From: Favolaschia claudopus
Taxonomy: Eukaryota > Basidiomycota > Agaricomycetes > Agaricales > Mycenaceae
Length of the DNA stretch: 64,000 bases
Assembly (NCBI GenBank): GCA_037176885.1
Contig: JAWWNJ010000184.1
Coordinates: 124,001-188,000, forward strand
Direction: 5' to 3'
Shown here: piece after piece, positions 22,709-34,598 of the stretch
How the letters are laid out: every line of letters starts with the position of its first letter
How positions within the stretch are numbered: position 1 is the first letter of the stretch
Program-made: the position numbers and the translations under genes
Notes under the pieces: generated by a model
Told to the model about the DNA's origin: nothing
The model's input: the letters and a program-made list of their open reading frames with translations, nothing else
The model's database searches: none

Positions 22709-25017
22709 AGCAGGGTTGGTCGTGGTACGTGTAGTAAGGGAGCGAGAGAAGTTGTCGCTGACATCAAATTTCTCAGGGCAAGCATTACACTCAGCGAAAA
22801 AATATTGTAATTGACGGAACAGCGCTGAATATACAGGATTCGTATGCAAGCAAGACGAGCCAAGATGATGGCAAGAAAATATATGAGGATCCAAGATTTC
22901 CCAGGATATCCCAAGACGGGGTTTTCGCTGGGCATAACCCATAGCCATCTGGGACGAAAACCCATAGCGAACATACTCGCCCATTTGAAGCCTCTTCTTG
23001 ACTCACATTCTCCATCCAGATTCCAAGCAGCCGGCAAGTCCAATGTCGGCTTCATTCGGCAGCAGAAATTGCCGAGTTATGCTACATGGTGCTCTAGGTA
23101 CAGTTTGCCCACAGTCCGGGCACCCACTATGCAAGGGGTAGGTAGGGAAGCCCTGCTGTGGTGGCTCTTGAAGTGACTCTTGACTCAAATAAATAAATCT
23201 TTTGTGTTGCGGGAAGCAAACACACTTCGAATATTTCGTTGCATCAAAACTCGTAGCCGACATCACTGGCACCGCCAGAAATTCGTCCCGAATTTTTCAT
23301 TCTTGCGGGAAGTCACCGACTCCCAACTTTCTTGGTTTTGTTAGCTTTCAATTGTCAGGTGTAAATGTGTGAGCACTGGGAGATGAGACATACACTGTAG
23401 GCCTGGCTCTCAAAGAACATGGTGAGCGCGACATTCAAGACATCCATCAGCTCATTTTCCATATTAAATAGTTTCCCATGATCAACTATTCTAATCAACA
23501 TCCGGCACGTTCCGGCGTGCGGTTGGAGATTGTACGGACCATTCATCCTGAGGTTTTGCGAGTCAGTATATTGTAGGACTGCACTATTTCCAGTAATCAA
23601 GGTGTCTGTGCCTCCCTTGTATTTTATCTCAGCTTGACTGTCAATGATTTGATAGGAATATTTATTTTATTCCACTGGCCCCGATTGGCAAGTTATCATT
23701 CCCGAATTGCCTGCGTCAAGCCGTGTCGGTATGGCCGAGAGAATAAAAAATTGTTCAAGACCCAGCGACACGTGTGCTCCTCTCTAGCTGTGGGGTTCAC
23801 ACATGAGACTCAAAAACTTCAGAGTTCGCAGGTGGACAATGGTCCACATAGGAGGGGAAGCTTGCTTCAGTCCGTACATGCAATCTACTGAATTACTATA
23901 GACCAAATACATTTATTCTATTCTAAGTACTCATGCAACTGTTGAAAAGGCTCAAAAAACTGAAATTCAGCAAGAATATCCTGGATATCAAATCCGTAAG
24001 TCTTGAGTTTGAAACCTAAGGCCTAAGGTCTCTCTCCGCTTCAAATCAACTCTGAGCATCTGCCGCACTGTAGTTTCATTGGGCTTCTGCAATCTTTCTA
24101 GTAAAAAAGGTGAACGGAATGATATTCCGTTCAATGTTTTTAGTCTTGAAATCGCAACAAACGACAACCCAGGAGCAAAATCTTGTTTACCAAGATCGAT
24201 AACTGCCTTACTGAGAGTCAGATGGCCCAGGCCAAGGTCAAAGGAAATTGTGATCGTGCTAATGGTACTCCATTAGATTCCCATTCTGCTGTTCTGGGAA
24301 CAATTGGGATCCAATCTGGTTGTAGACCTTCCCACTGGCAGCCCTAAGTTGGTGGCCCTAGATTTTGGATTTAGAATACTTAGCAGTTGTAATGTATGTA
24401 TATTCAGGACATTGTACAGATACTACAGCTGGTAAATGTTTTTTTGGATCGCTGTTTGGTTGACTCGGAAGCAAGGTTCAAGCGTGCAAAGAGGTTCAAA
24501 TTTGGTTCGGGCTTTCGGCGCGCAGTCCGAAGTGACAGCTGCGTGACCGACGGACATTCCCGAAGTCCGAGGCCACGGACTCAGGACTCCCGGACAGTGC
24601 TTACCAAGCCATCCGGACATTTGTAAGCATCTGCATCCCTATATGGAAATCCCACTTCAACTTTGATTTGTTTCCGAAAAATGATCTTATAACTACTGTT
24701 AAAAAATCGCAACTTTTCGAACAAGCAAGGTCTCATCCGCAGTCGGATCTTCCTAGTTCGGTTACTTTTGGTAATTGCGAGTACCCCAAAATGGCAATTT
24801 TGCCTGCTCGGACGTCGGATCTTGACAAATCATGTCAGCGGATTAGTCGGCAATGCTGGTCCCCCCACGGCTATGAAGCCTCGGCTTGAGCGGAAACCTG
24901 CAAGATGACACAGAAAGCCTTGCCGAAGCTAGATTCAGGGAAAATGTCATGTTTACATATATTTATTTCAATAAAATATCGAATTCAAGTATTATGTAAT
25001 CACCCCATCAACACATA

Positions 25018-25080
25018 CCCTCCCATAACCCATAGCCTGGACCATCCACCGAGAGCTATGGGTTATGAGGGGTTCGACTG
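25018..25080. repeat. Small ATAACCCATA hairpin (mirrored at 38,440-38,502)
   Basis: CCCATAACCCATAGCC is followed about 20 bp later by its inverted copy GAGCTATGGGTTATGAGG and then TTCGACTG. It looks like a shrunken relative of the MITE at 17,993-18,452. Confidence 0.5.
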
Positions 25081-25264
25081 TATTCTGCTGCACCAGGGAG
25101 AGAGCACCAGTCAGGACTCGAATTTTGGGTGTTGTGACCAAATGTGACGCACACGGTGATTTGATCAAAATCCTCTGGATTGACTGACTCATGGTATGGA
25201 ACATTCATTTGGTAATGTGAACATTCAATTCGTGGCACAACACGAAATATCTTTATAGGGCCTG

Positions 25265-26179
25265 TCATGAACCCAGTCTGGCTGCCCGTGCAATGAGCCT
25301 GGAAGGCCTATTTCTGTGGTGGTTTATCTCGTATCTATGGCAAGATCCGCACACCCTGGCTCCGCTCCTCATCTGACTGTGGTACCTATGGCGGGATTGC
25401 AAGACAGAACGGCAATTTCCGCAGTGTAAGGAATGTATCCCCCGTCGACGGCTTTCTAAAGCTAGAGGGCGAAGTTTCTTGTGCCGCCATTCAAATTGAT
25501 AGCAGGGCCGGCAGCGAATGTGGCCCGGCTCCAGAACGCTTTTTGTCCAGTATTTACTGCTGGTGGCGGAGCAACGTGTGCACTTGCTAGTCGGAGATGG
25601 AGCTGCATCTGGCTCGGGCGAGGGAGTTGGAGGAGCAGAGGAGAGCGGAGACTCGGAACCAAAAAAGGTTAGTTCCTCTTTGCTTGAGAGATCTCTCTGG
25701 ACGTTGAAAATGTTCGTACAGGGGGATGGAAGAAAGGGATCAGTAAGCAGGCAGGAAGAAAACGGCAAAGGGGGGCACAAACCCTTGGAATGAATGCGTC
25801 CGACATCTCGTGCTCAATTTTCAATGGGATCTCACGGCCGCCTCTGCCGGCATCCGGGATGGGAGACCAGGATGTAGGCCTGGCATCTACGGGGCGTCCT
25901 TGAGATATATGAAGCCACCCAGTAATTGCAACAGCTCGCCGTTGGTGCTCTCTTGCTCGACGCTTTGGAAGCGGTTCGAAGGTCGGGTTGTTCTGGCCGT
26001 TGGGGCTATAAGTCCTACTGAGCGGAAATACGAGTACATGGATGTGTTTGCATCCTGGTGTGCCGCATACCTTTTTTTCTTCTGCTATAGCGCTTCTCGT
26101 AGTACGCTTTCTCCGCCTCGTATTTCTCGTACAATTTGTCCAGATAATCCGCCATAGGGGTCGCTGTCGCATCGGCCAT
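25265..26179 (-). CDS. Protein with two GATA-like zinc fingers, left-arm copy
   Basis: Exact mirror of the right-arm gene. Exons on the minus strand are 26,179-26,071, 26,017-25,891, 25,843-25,783 and 25,696-25,265, giving 242 residues. All introns have GT-AG borders and keep frame. The protein starts with an acidic/basic helix rich in Tyr, Lys and Glu (YLDKLYEKYEAEKAYYEKR) and has a Pro/Ser-rich middle. Two fingers follow: CTRC-x19-CRPC ending in LRP, and CGNC-x20-CGSC ending in NRP. These resemble GATA fingers (CxxC-x17/18-CxxC) but with longer loops and without the usual CNACG. DNA binding is a reasonable guess; no target is known. Having the identical gene in both arms means two copies face away from each other about 11 kb apart. 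Confidence 0.62.
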
Positions 26180-27310
26180 GGGGGCCCGGGGAGTGATCGT
26201 GGTGACAAAGGTGTACCTGCAGTAGTATGTAGTATACGTGGTTGATACGTGGCAACAAAGACGGCCTTGTAACTTAGCTACTATCAAGAGGTGGAAGATC
26301 GTGGGATCGGTCGCACTGATCAACATACGTAAGAGACCCTTGCGGAAGTCCCATCAATTTTCTGTCCTTCAGCGTCCGGTGTTGGTCCGGTGCATTCTTG
26401 CTGCAGTGAAGCCGTCAGTGGGTTTCCGAGGGTGTCTTTGGATGGCCCCGAACTTTTCAGCTCTCTGAGGGTCCCTAATAGGATGCAGTGAGCGCCAGGA
26501 TATTTAGAAATGCAGAAAAAAAAGAAAAAACAGTCGGAAACCATGATCCGTGACATAACATAAGTGCCGCACTTTGCGGCAATGTGCCGCACAATGCGTT
26601 ATCTGCCTCACATCGACGGAATCTGCCTCGCATCCATCCTGATCTTTATCATCTGGGCCCGCCATCTTGTCTATCCTCCTGTTGCGGACTGGAATCATTT
26701 GCCATTTTCGAAAATCGAATGGATCCTGCAGCTCATCTTTAACGTGTGCGTTTGGATCAAAATACTGTCTTGCATCAACGTAAACCTGATTCCGTTGTTT
26801 CAGCTATGTCTCCGTCGCATTTCTTCGCCAATTGGATCTGCCCCAGAGAATAAAGAGCCACAGCCATGGTTGTGACTTGTCACTGATGGACTTCGTCGTT
26901 TTTTCTAGCGTTCACCGTGGGCGAGCGCCGTACAGTGCCGGACACACAAAGTCGACAACTTTGATCTTTCAATTCGAGCTGTTATTGAGGTACTTATGGT
27001 GCTGACAATCTGAAAATAGTCTGCCGCAGGCCTGGCAAATAAAGCGACAGTTTAGTTTTAGTTTTAATCCTTGTTATTTGCCCTGCGTTCCTAAAGACAT
27101 GGTAGGCATCCTCTGTACTCTACATTCATAGCTATTCTGTACGTAGTCTTGGTTAATTCATCGGTAGTCTGAAAATCATGCCCGCGAGGACGATGATAAA
27201 CGTATGCGCATAGTGCGCGATTGTAAAGTAAGTTGGGGTCTAAGCCCCTCGAGGGGACGATTGTGAGTATAGTAAAATAAATAAGACGTACGTGTGAGAG
27301 GGCTCAGGCA

Positions 27311-27527
27311 TCATTTGGGGGCGGGGGCTTGTGGGTCGTAGGACTGGGTCACTGCGTTCTCGCTGGGGCTGCGCGGGCGGGTGGGCGAGTTATATGCGGA
27401 AGGGGTCGGCGGCGCGGGGGAAATTGGCGAAGGAAACCTCGCCGGTGACTCTGAGCTGGTTGACGAACTCTCGTCGCGTGGGGGCTTTTGGGTCGGGGGC
27501 GGGGGGGAGATCGCCGTGGACGGAGTG
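27311..27527 (-). pseudogene. LINE ORF tail, left-arm copy
   Basis: Minus-strand mirror of 35,993-36,209. It encodes the end of a LINE open reading frame (HGDLPPAPDPKAPTRREF...). Upstream LINE sequence is lost because homology with the right arm stops at 27,527, five bases before a MITE. Confidence 0.6.
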
Positions 27528-27531
27528 TAAG

Positions 27532-27732
27532 TACATAAACGTGTCCTCTCACGCCAAGTCACATGAGAGATAGGGTGGCAACCCCGAAAAATCGGGCTTT
27601 ATTTCGCCGGAAATAGCCTCAGATTGCCGAGGGTTTTACTGGCCGGGGCCATCGGTTTTAATCGGTCCGACGACCGATTTGCCAGCAGCAAGATCTCTCA
27701 TGTGACTTGGCGTGAGAGGACACGTTTATGTA
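27532..27732. mobile_element. MITE with perfect 40-bp inverted ends (201 bp)
   Basis: TACATAAACGTGTCCTCTCA and the next 20 bases return exactly inverted at 27,693-27,732. The outer TA pairs may be the target duplication. It marks the inner edge of the left palindrome arm. Confidence 0.75.
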
Positions 27733-27958
27733 ATTAAACTTGTTCCCCGTACCGTAAAAAAGCCACGCATTGCAATATGGCTTCGTTGGATGGATGATAT
27801 TCAAAGGACAACCAAGCGCAGCGCACCCTCCCCGCTCTATGACAAAACCTCACGGACCTCCGCCGCACACACAACAGGGCAGGGCGGTCGCAAAACTAAG
27901 ATAGGCCGCGTCCATGCGCATCTAGCTGTGACCTTGATTAGTCACAGCGTCACGTTTA
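27733..27958. other. Spacer with a 55-bp block repeated inverted at 32,697-32,752
   Basis: GGCCGCGTCCATGCGCATCT then AGCTGTGACC..GTCACAGCGTCACG at 27,904-27,958 reappears inverted at 32,697-32,752, next to a family A copy. No gene seen. Confidence 0.55.
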
Positions 27959-28560
27959 CACCATCTCCCTCATATCTTGACAGCCAGTTTTAAATTGAGA
28001 AATCTGTTCCGTAAAGCAATGGGGAGCTACAGAGACTCGGTCCTCCCAAATTTTCAGAAAGACCTGCTGCTTATTGAAGGAGGAGATAGCTTTTTCGTGA
28101 AATTTGGCATGTAAATTAGGTTCTGTAGAGGACTTTTGCCGCGACTGGCCCAGTACGGTACCAAATAGCGTTCAGAGCTCACTTATGATGAATATGAATG
28201 CAGTTTCAAAATATAAAGGGTAGATCCAAGCAAGTGGTAATATGTTGTTCTCCACCAATCAATGGTTGGACCAACACTTGAGCTCGTATTTACTACTTAT
28301 GAGGTATATATCACTCCTTACACATGCTCCAAGGCAGTATGAGATGGTAGGCTACTATTTGAGATGTGTTCCAAGCAAAGTGAACACAAAGGCCCGTCAC
28401 TAAACCCAATCAAAATTCCACGAAAAAGCTATCTCCTCCTTCAATTAAGTACAGATTTCTCTGAAATCCTGGAACAACCGAGCTCAATACACTCCCCATC
28501 GATTTACGGAACAGATTTCCGAATTTCACCCTGGTTGTCGAGATATGAGGGAGATGGTGT
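27959..28560. mobile_element. Foldback element with arms of about 145 bp
   Basis: The left arm (ACCATCTCCCTCATATC, GAAATCTGTTCCGTAAA, ATGGGGAG, TTGAAGGAGGAGATAGC, TTTTTCGTG) returns inverted in the same order from 28,560 back to 28,415, with moderate divergence. The spacer of about 310 bp has no recognisable protein. Confidence 0.65.
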
Positions 28561-29140
28561 CCTATATGATAGCGGACCGAACTTCGTGACAAGTCAGATA
28601 CCTAATTTGGAAATTGTTACTGTGCACTCAATTTTCGCAGAAATGATCATAAGAAGGAAGACAAGAGATCCCTCGGGTCAAAAGTCTCAAAATCCACAAA
28701 ATCATTTTCTCTTCCATGAATTTCGCGCTTTCGGTCCGGGCTGAGACATAGCCGGTGGCTGTACGATTTCATCAGCGCATCAAATGTTTGCCACACCACT
28801 AAACCTTGACCAAAACCAGGAGATTTCTGCTATGGATGTTTGGTAGGGTCAGAATTGAGCTACCGACTAACTTTCGGCCATAAGTTGATGCCTTTTCGCC
28901 CTACCACAAGTTAGGTATGTACACACACTTTTGACATTTTGCGCAAAAATTTCGCGCTTTTCTAACCCTAGACTAGGCTTGCTCCGTTTTCTCTGAAATG
29001 CGAATTTTGCCTATAAACCCACCCCAAGTTCCTGCTAAATCTCAAGTTTCAAAGAATTTTGACCAAAATTCCGGCTTGGTATGAAGTTGTGTCTGCTATC
29101 CTAAACTTGAAAACAGCACCGGGCCATCAGAATTGATGGA
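28561..29140. other. No gene seen
   Basis: Low-complexity AT-rich sequence; no frame or repeat family recognised. Confidence 0.35.
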
Positions 29141-29313
29141 TCACATGCTTTTTCATGTGACTTTGACACCAAACCACGGGACCACACGAGACGTCGCGAG
29201 CGGAGCGAGCGTAGCGGGGTTTGGGGCGGCCAGTCCCAACAAGCTGTGTGACCGAACGGAGGGAGGCCGGCGAGCGCAGCGAGTCGGCCGTGCCGGAGGC
29301 AGGGAGCTAAAGC
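29141..29313 (+). repeat. Family A variant, copy 2
   Basis: Same order as other copies (CACGGGACC, GAGCGAGC, GGGGTTTGGGGCGG, GAGCGCAGCGAGTCGG) but with a distinctive middle (CTGTGTGACCGAACGGAGGG) shared only with the inverted copy at 50,372-50,561. Confidence 0.65.
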
Positions 29314-30024
29314 CAAGGGGGAACCGATCCGCGAAATCTACACTAAGGGTCGAAGTTTTTTTCTCAGCGAAATGGCGGACCCCCCACCCTTCTCAATTAG
29401 GGAATTCCCTTTTTCGGACGCGATCAATTCCCTTTCTCGGACGCGATCAATCACTCACACGCTGTCGGTGAGGCGTGTATCTTGGCCCTTGCTTTGCTCC
29501 TTCACTCTCTACCGCGCGTATATGACTCTCGGACATCAACAAGACCATAACTTGGCAATACACATGTGTCTACTCGAATGAATCTGGTTATTCTTGACTT
29601 ACCTGCACTTTTTCGCACCTCTGCAGGACTCGCACACCCATGGCTTCCGACCATCAGTGTCGACACATTCAGAGTGGAACTGAGAAGAAGTGAGCGCTGT
29701 ACATGTAAGAAATGAGAGGCATACCCAGACTGTCTCGCATCCCGCCGTGCTGCAAAAATTGCCGTGTATGCCTTAATTACCGAGGGTAAATACAGTCAAG
29801 TATCAATAATTCGCTGTTAGCCGGCCTTACAGTGATTCCATCGCTTGTGGGCACTATAATTTGTTACACATTCACTGGGGATTCATCCTAACCGCTGAAA
29901 CAAGCGTAAAAAAGCAAATCCAAAATTCATATAAAACTTTTTTTTCGAGCTCGAGGGGACCCCCCTCCCCCTCGTCCAAATTAGGAAATTTCTTATCATG
30001 GAAGCCCCTTGGCTAAAGCTTGTC
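29314..30024. other. No gene seen
   Basis: A short tandem of GGACGCGATCAATTCCCTTT-like units occurs at 29,405-29,452. Otherwise nothing recognised. Confidence 0.35.
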
Positions 30025-30709
30025 TACAGCTCCGGACAATCAAACTCGACAAATTTATCGACCTTTTCCCACGACCCCGATATGTATCGGAATCGAAAGG
30101 AAACGAGTTCAGGAGCCTGCTGAATTTTTTTGGTGAGAATTCATCGAGCCATTCCGGAGATATCCGCTATTCTTAGTAGAGGTTAGCCAAGATTTTGGCC
30201 GGACCCCCCAAATTACAAGGAAAAATCACGAAAATATTGATTTGAGCTCTTTACGACTGTCTGAGTCTGTTTCTGGACTCAGAATGAAAATTCAACGAGC
30301 CGTTATGTCACAAAATAGGAGGGAACCTGTGGGAACATTGTGACATTCGTAACAACATGTCACAAATATGTCACCTCCTGTCACCTTGGCATTGCCAATT
30401 TCGGGTTTTTATGGGTTCCTCAAAGCAAAAAGGGCTGAGGGACAAGAGTAGTTGCATATAGTATCCTCTGGATGGTCAGTAACCATGAAGGTTGGGTCAA
30501 CATTCGTCTGGAGGGGCTAGAAAGGTACACACAATTTCGTTCAGACCGCCCGAAAATTTGGCCAAACCCATTTTGTCGTGGGAAAATTCAGGAAAAATCG
30601 TTTTTAGACGTATTCTGGGGTGCTGAATCCGTTTCTGGACTCTGCTAAGCCCAGAAAATAGCGGTTCGACCGAAACTAAAATTGTTGACTTTGATTGTCC
30701 GGAGCTGTA
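30025..30709. mobile_element. TA-flanked inverted-repeat element, 685 bp
   Basis: TACAGCTCCGGACAATCAAA at the left end and its exact reverse complement at 30,690-30,709. No transposase frame inside, so non-autonomous. Ends beginning TACAG fit the Tc1/mariner-like group, as does the possible TA target. Confidence 0.7.
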
Positions 30710-30737
30710 TAATCTATAATAAAAGACACTATGGGAC

Positions 30738-31446
30738 CGCAGGTCCCGTGATAGTTCACGTGAAAAAGCAGGTGACTTCTCACACGCTTTCCCCGGCGTC
30801 GCGCGCCGGCGAGTGCAGCGAGCGGCAGTGCGGCGCCGCGGGCAAGGAATCCAGCAAAAAAAATTCAGGCGGGGTTTGGGGCGGAGCCCCGACAAGCTGT
30901 GCACCAGCCGTAGGTAGGGACGCGAGCGCAGCGAGCCGGCCCTGCCGAAGGCGGGGTGCTTAAGCTTGTCCTATACAAGGATCAGCTCACGTGAAAAGTA
31001 ACGTGACTTTGACAGGAAACCACGGGACCATGTCGAGATGTCGCTGCCGGATGTCGAGATGTTGCTCCCGGTTCTCACGAACTTTCCCGACGGCGCCGCG
31101 CACCGCGAGTGCAGCGAGCGGTGGTGCGGCGCCGAGGGCACGCAATCCAGCAAGAAAAAAGCACGCGGGGTTTGGGGCGGAGCCCCGACAAGCTGTGCAC
31201 CAGCCGTAGGGAGGGCGAGCGCAGCGAGTCGGCCCTGCCGAAGGCGGGGTGCTTAAGCTTGTCATACATGGATCAGCTCACGTGAAAAGTAACGTGACTT
31301 TGACACGAAACCACATGTCGAGATGTTGCTGCCGGCTGTCGAGATGTTACTCCCGGTTCCCACGAACCTTCCCGACGGCGCCGCGCACCGCGAGTGCAGC
31401 GAGCGGTAGTGCGGCGCCGAGGGCACGCAATCCAGCAAGAAAAAAA
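30738..31446 (+). repeat. Tandem array of three family A copies (period about 293 bp)
   Basis: Copies at 30,738-30,969, 30,981-31,262 and 31,271-31,446 lie head to tail. TAAGCTTGTC recurs at 30,961 and 31,254, and each join reads like TACAAGGATCAGCTCACGTG. The third copy stops in the A-run after TCCAGCAAG. The first has a different 5' part (GCAGGTCCCGTGATAGTTCA), the type also seen at 59,737. Confidence 0.75.
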
Positions 31447-32299
31447 TAAAGTGAGGAGAAGGTGACGAGAATGCGGTGCGCGAGACCAAGCAGCCGAGAA
31501 ACGGTGAGTCGAGTCAACTAGAGTATACTTATAAATGCTTTTTTCGGTGTTTATTTTCTACTGCTGGTGCTTGAATCTTTGTCTATGGTTTGGGCTGTCG
31601 CGGTTTGAGGTTTCGGGCGCTGATTGAGGTTGAGGTTCGAGGTCTGAGGTTAGCCGATCATAGCCGAATCGGCTAACTGATGGTAAAGAATTCTCACGGT
31701 TCACAGAACGGGTCGGACACTGGATAGAAAAATGCTACCCATGTTTTTTGACCCATTTTGAGACTGTATCGGCGTGCTGGTGAGGTACTGTCTATGAGAC
31801 TTCTACTATCAAAGCCTCATGAAAAGACACTCATTTATGATTTAGTGGCAATATTCATCCTACTCACTGCCTCTGGGTGGAGATCACTTAAAGTAGCGGA
31901 GAGGCTTAAATCTAACGGGGTATCAATTATAATTTATCTAGGCCTACACATTAGCTGAGCTGCCCTCCAACCATGGTGATTTTCGTAGAAACTCCTCCGC
32001 TCCCCTTCGGATCATTGTGAGATTGTTGCCATCATCTGATTTCTCTCCGGCACGGGCCGACTCGGTCTTAATTTACCTTTTCTTGAGAGCTGTATAGGGT
32101 TCTGGCGACATTCACTATTGCAGAAACATGGACCAGAGGTCAGAAATGGCCAGGATGTCTCAATCTTGAACCTCGGCTCAATGCGCTAACCTCGGTCGTA
32201 AACCTCGTTAGCGATAAACCTCGCTTCATAACGACGTCAGCCGTCGAAACCTCTGGGCTCAATTTCATTCCAAAACCAAATAATTTTCAACGATAAATA
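31447..32299. other. No gene seen
   Basis: Begins with 80 bp related to the LTR-like repeat (GTGAGTCGAGTCAACTAGAG). The rest, including GAGGTT-rich sequence near 31,605-31,650, is not coding. Confidence 0.4.
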
Positions 32300-32586
32300 A
32301 GGTCATATATATTAGTGAGCTAGTCGAGGTGGGGAACAAACGACTAGCTACCTAGAGTATATTAGTGACTACGAGAAGGTAAGTATAGGTAGGAAAAGTA
32401 ATGGAATAGTATACGCACGCTAGTCGAGGTGGGGAACAAACGACTAGCGGGCAACGAAGGTAAGGAACAGTATATATGGTCGGTAAGGTGGTGGTGATGG
32501 TGATGCGACAGTACGGGAGCAAAGGAAATACGAAATATGAAGGAAGAGAGCGGAACGAAGCGGGAGCGTACGGATCATCCTACAAC
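32300..32586 (+). repeat. LTR-like repeat, copy 2
   Basis: Matches 8,880-9,083. It carries an internal direct duplication of GCTAGTCGAGGTGGGGAACA (near 32,312 and 32,421), whose flanking CTAGTCG/CGACTAG can pair. It ends at the same CCTACAAC and is followed directly by a family A copy. Confidence 0.5.
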
Positions 32587-32696
32587 AAAAAACACGCGGG
32601 GTTTGGGGCGGAGCCCCGACAAGCTGTGCACCAGCCGTAGGTAGGGACGCGAGCGCAGCGAGCCGGCCCTGCCGAAGGCGGGGTGCTTAAGCTTGT
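32587..32696 (+). repeat. Family A, 3' part only
   Basis: Only the core from ACGCGGGGTTTGGGGCGGAG to TTAAGCTTGT is present, joined to the end of the LTR-like repeat. Confidence 0.7.
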
Positions 32697-32752
32697 AAAA
32701 CGTGACGCTGTGACCAATCACGGTCACAGCTAGATGCGCATGGACGCGGCCT

Positions 32753-33798
32753 ACACCACCATTTTATTCAAATGTCGAAATGATGTCCGAGGCCTGATGT
32801 CCTCGGAACCATGATTTGCGAGCTCCAGCAGCTCTCAATTTCGGAATGTCCGCAGAACCACAGCCGGGAGAGTCTGTGGAGGTTTCGAGGACATCCTATG
32901 AGGTTGCCCAAATCTCAAGGTATATACTGGATTCTCAAGGCCGCCTGAGTCAACAAATCCTGTATTTGGGGTAGATATATCTCCCAATGAACTCCTTGTG
33001 ACCTTAGCCTTGAATGGATTCAATGTATTTCAAGCAATTTCATGAAGTTCCTCAAATGGCGCAGACTTTTGCTGCTGGACCAAGTGCTGGACTCAGCATC
33101 GAGCTCGAGAAAAAGACGAAGTCCCCACATTGCACCGTGACGTGGCATCAATGAATCATTGTTGGCTTGACATGATGTTTGTCACTGTCTTTGGCTGCCA
33201 CGTCGCTCTTGTCTTCTTCCCTCATCCCCCTCCACTTTTCACCACACACCAGTCTCAGGCGGCAGCTCAAAGTCTTCTGACCTCGTCTCTCTTCTCGGCA
33301 TCCTTTCAAGCCTCAAGTCTCTCTAACGCGGTTTCAAAGACGAGGAAATTTTCTCCCGCCTCAGGCAAGAGTCGCAAGTCCAGGCGCAAGACTCAAAAAC
33401 TCCGCTGCGCAAGGCTTCAGGACTGCAAGATGACTGTCGCAAGCCCTCAACGCTGCTGCAAGTTGAAATTCCTCAAGGCTGTAACGCATGCAAACCCTCC
33501 TCAAAGTCCTTGACGTCCCCCCAAGCCTCTCTCATCAAGCCGTTTTGGCCGTCGCCCCACCTCCTCCATCCTCCGGAAAATCACCATCTACTTCCTCTCC
33601 CCCCTCTTCTCCGCTCCCTCGTAGAATTACTTGTGTAACCGTACTTTTGTCGCCCCCAATACCATTTTTTTATTTGTATTTTGATCAAATTTAAGAAGCA
33701 ATTCAAATATTATTTATGGGAAGCGTTGTCAGCGAACTGGTGCTGATGTTCTGGAGACCTTCAGCGCAGAATGTCCCCAGGACATCATCGCCGATGGA
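32753..33798. other. No gene seen
   Basis: A plus-strand frame at 33,130-33,513 is open for 127 codons but Ser/Lys/Pro-biased with no domain. It is left uncalled. Confidence 0.35.
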
Positions 33799-34400
33799 TT
33801 GTCTGGGAATCGATGTTTCGGTCTCCAGGGAATGTTTCGGAGATGTCAGGTAACAGCATCTGTCAAAATGTCCTCCGGAGGTCCGGAACAAACGGTGGTG
33901 TATCTTAGGAACAGTCTAGCGTCACATTCTCCCGTGCACAGTGAAGCTCTTCCACCGCCACACAGAGACATTCAAATTCCAAGGGCTCCGTCGCGGTCTC
34001 CTACTCCTCCTACACAAGTGATCATGCGTTTTGTCTCCACCGGATGTCACTGTATTAACTCCATCGCAGTTGCTTCAACGTGGTGGAAGCAAATTTACTG
34101 AAGCTGACCGGTGCCTGCTCTTTTCACCCTATTTTCCTGGGATCCTCACTTTTTCAGTCGCTATTTCGTTGAATTTATTCAGTGGAGGCTCTCCGACGAT
34201 CGAACACTGACGCAAAGCGAGCTATGCGACCAGTTATCCGAAAAGGCATACTATCTTGGCTTAAAGGCTGTTCGAGGAACTCATGAGCACCTTGGTAGGC
34301 ACCACATCACTCCGCGCGGTCGTGGGGATCGTACTGGCAACGTCACCATGACCTCCCGGACAAGATATTGGCGCTGGCAGATCTGGCAGAAAGTGAATAG
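33799..34400 (+). pseudogene. Rap1/Myb-type DNA-binding domain, C-terminal gene fragment
   Basis: Four exons join in frame: up to 34,017, 34,070-34,110, 34,158-34,245 and 34,299-34,400 (stop TAG). Joined, they read PPTQ, LLQRGGSKFTEADR, RYFVEFIQWRLSDD, LTQSELCDQLSEKA, PHHSARSWGSYWQRHHDLP and DKILALADLAESE. This is the acidic start, ELC..LAEKAPHH and SW..YW pattern I associate with Rap1-like Myb/SANT domains of agaricomycetes. The last intron would need a GC donor (34,246-34,298, GC-AG). The 5' end runs into unrecognised sequence and no upstream domain is seen, so I read it as a truncated gene. Such domains bind DNA, often at telomeres or in chromatin factors. Confidence 0.55.
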
Positions 34401-34598
34401 GGCGGGGCAACCTCAACTGGAGCAAAGGAGCGTCTGAGGAGATGCACAAGTTCAAGTTGTAATTATCAGATGAAGCATGATAATATACTCGCAAAGTCAC
34501 TGCTGGATCACTATTTATGGGGGGAGGCTTCATACGTAGTTTCATTCCGTCTCCTAGGTTCTGAGAGCAAAAAAACCTACAAAATACAATTCTTTCTA

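Larger units (their letters stand above)
22250..27527. repeat. Giant inverted repeat, left arm (5,278 bp)
   Basis: Each base x pairs with 63,520-x for the inner part, 63,756-x in the middle and 65,620-x in the outer part of the right arm. The two shifts are 236 bp and 1,864 bp of extra sequence in the right arm. Base differences between the arms are very few (for example at 24,808 and 26,869), so the copies are recent or being homogenised. It contains a Tnp2 N-terminal fragment, the GATA-like gene and a LINE tail. Confidence 0.93.

Noticed and set aside
26564..26875. Possible membrane protein (and mirror at 36,645-36,956)
   Set aside because: Hydrophobic run but no splice logic, start context or family; its duplication follows from the palindrome and is not independent support.
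30738..31446. CRISPR-like array
   Set aside because: Repeat units are about 293 bp with no short spacers, and the context is eukaryotic.
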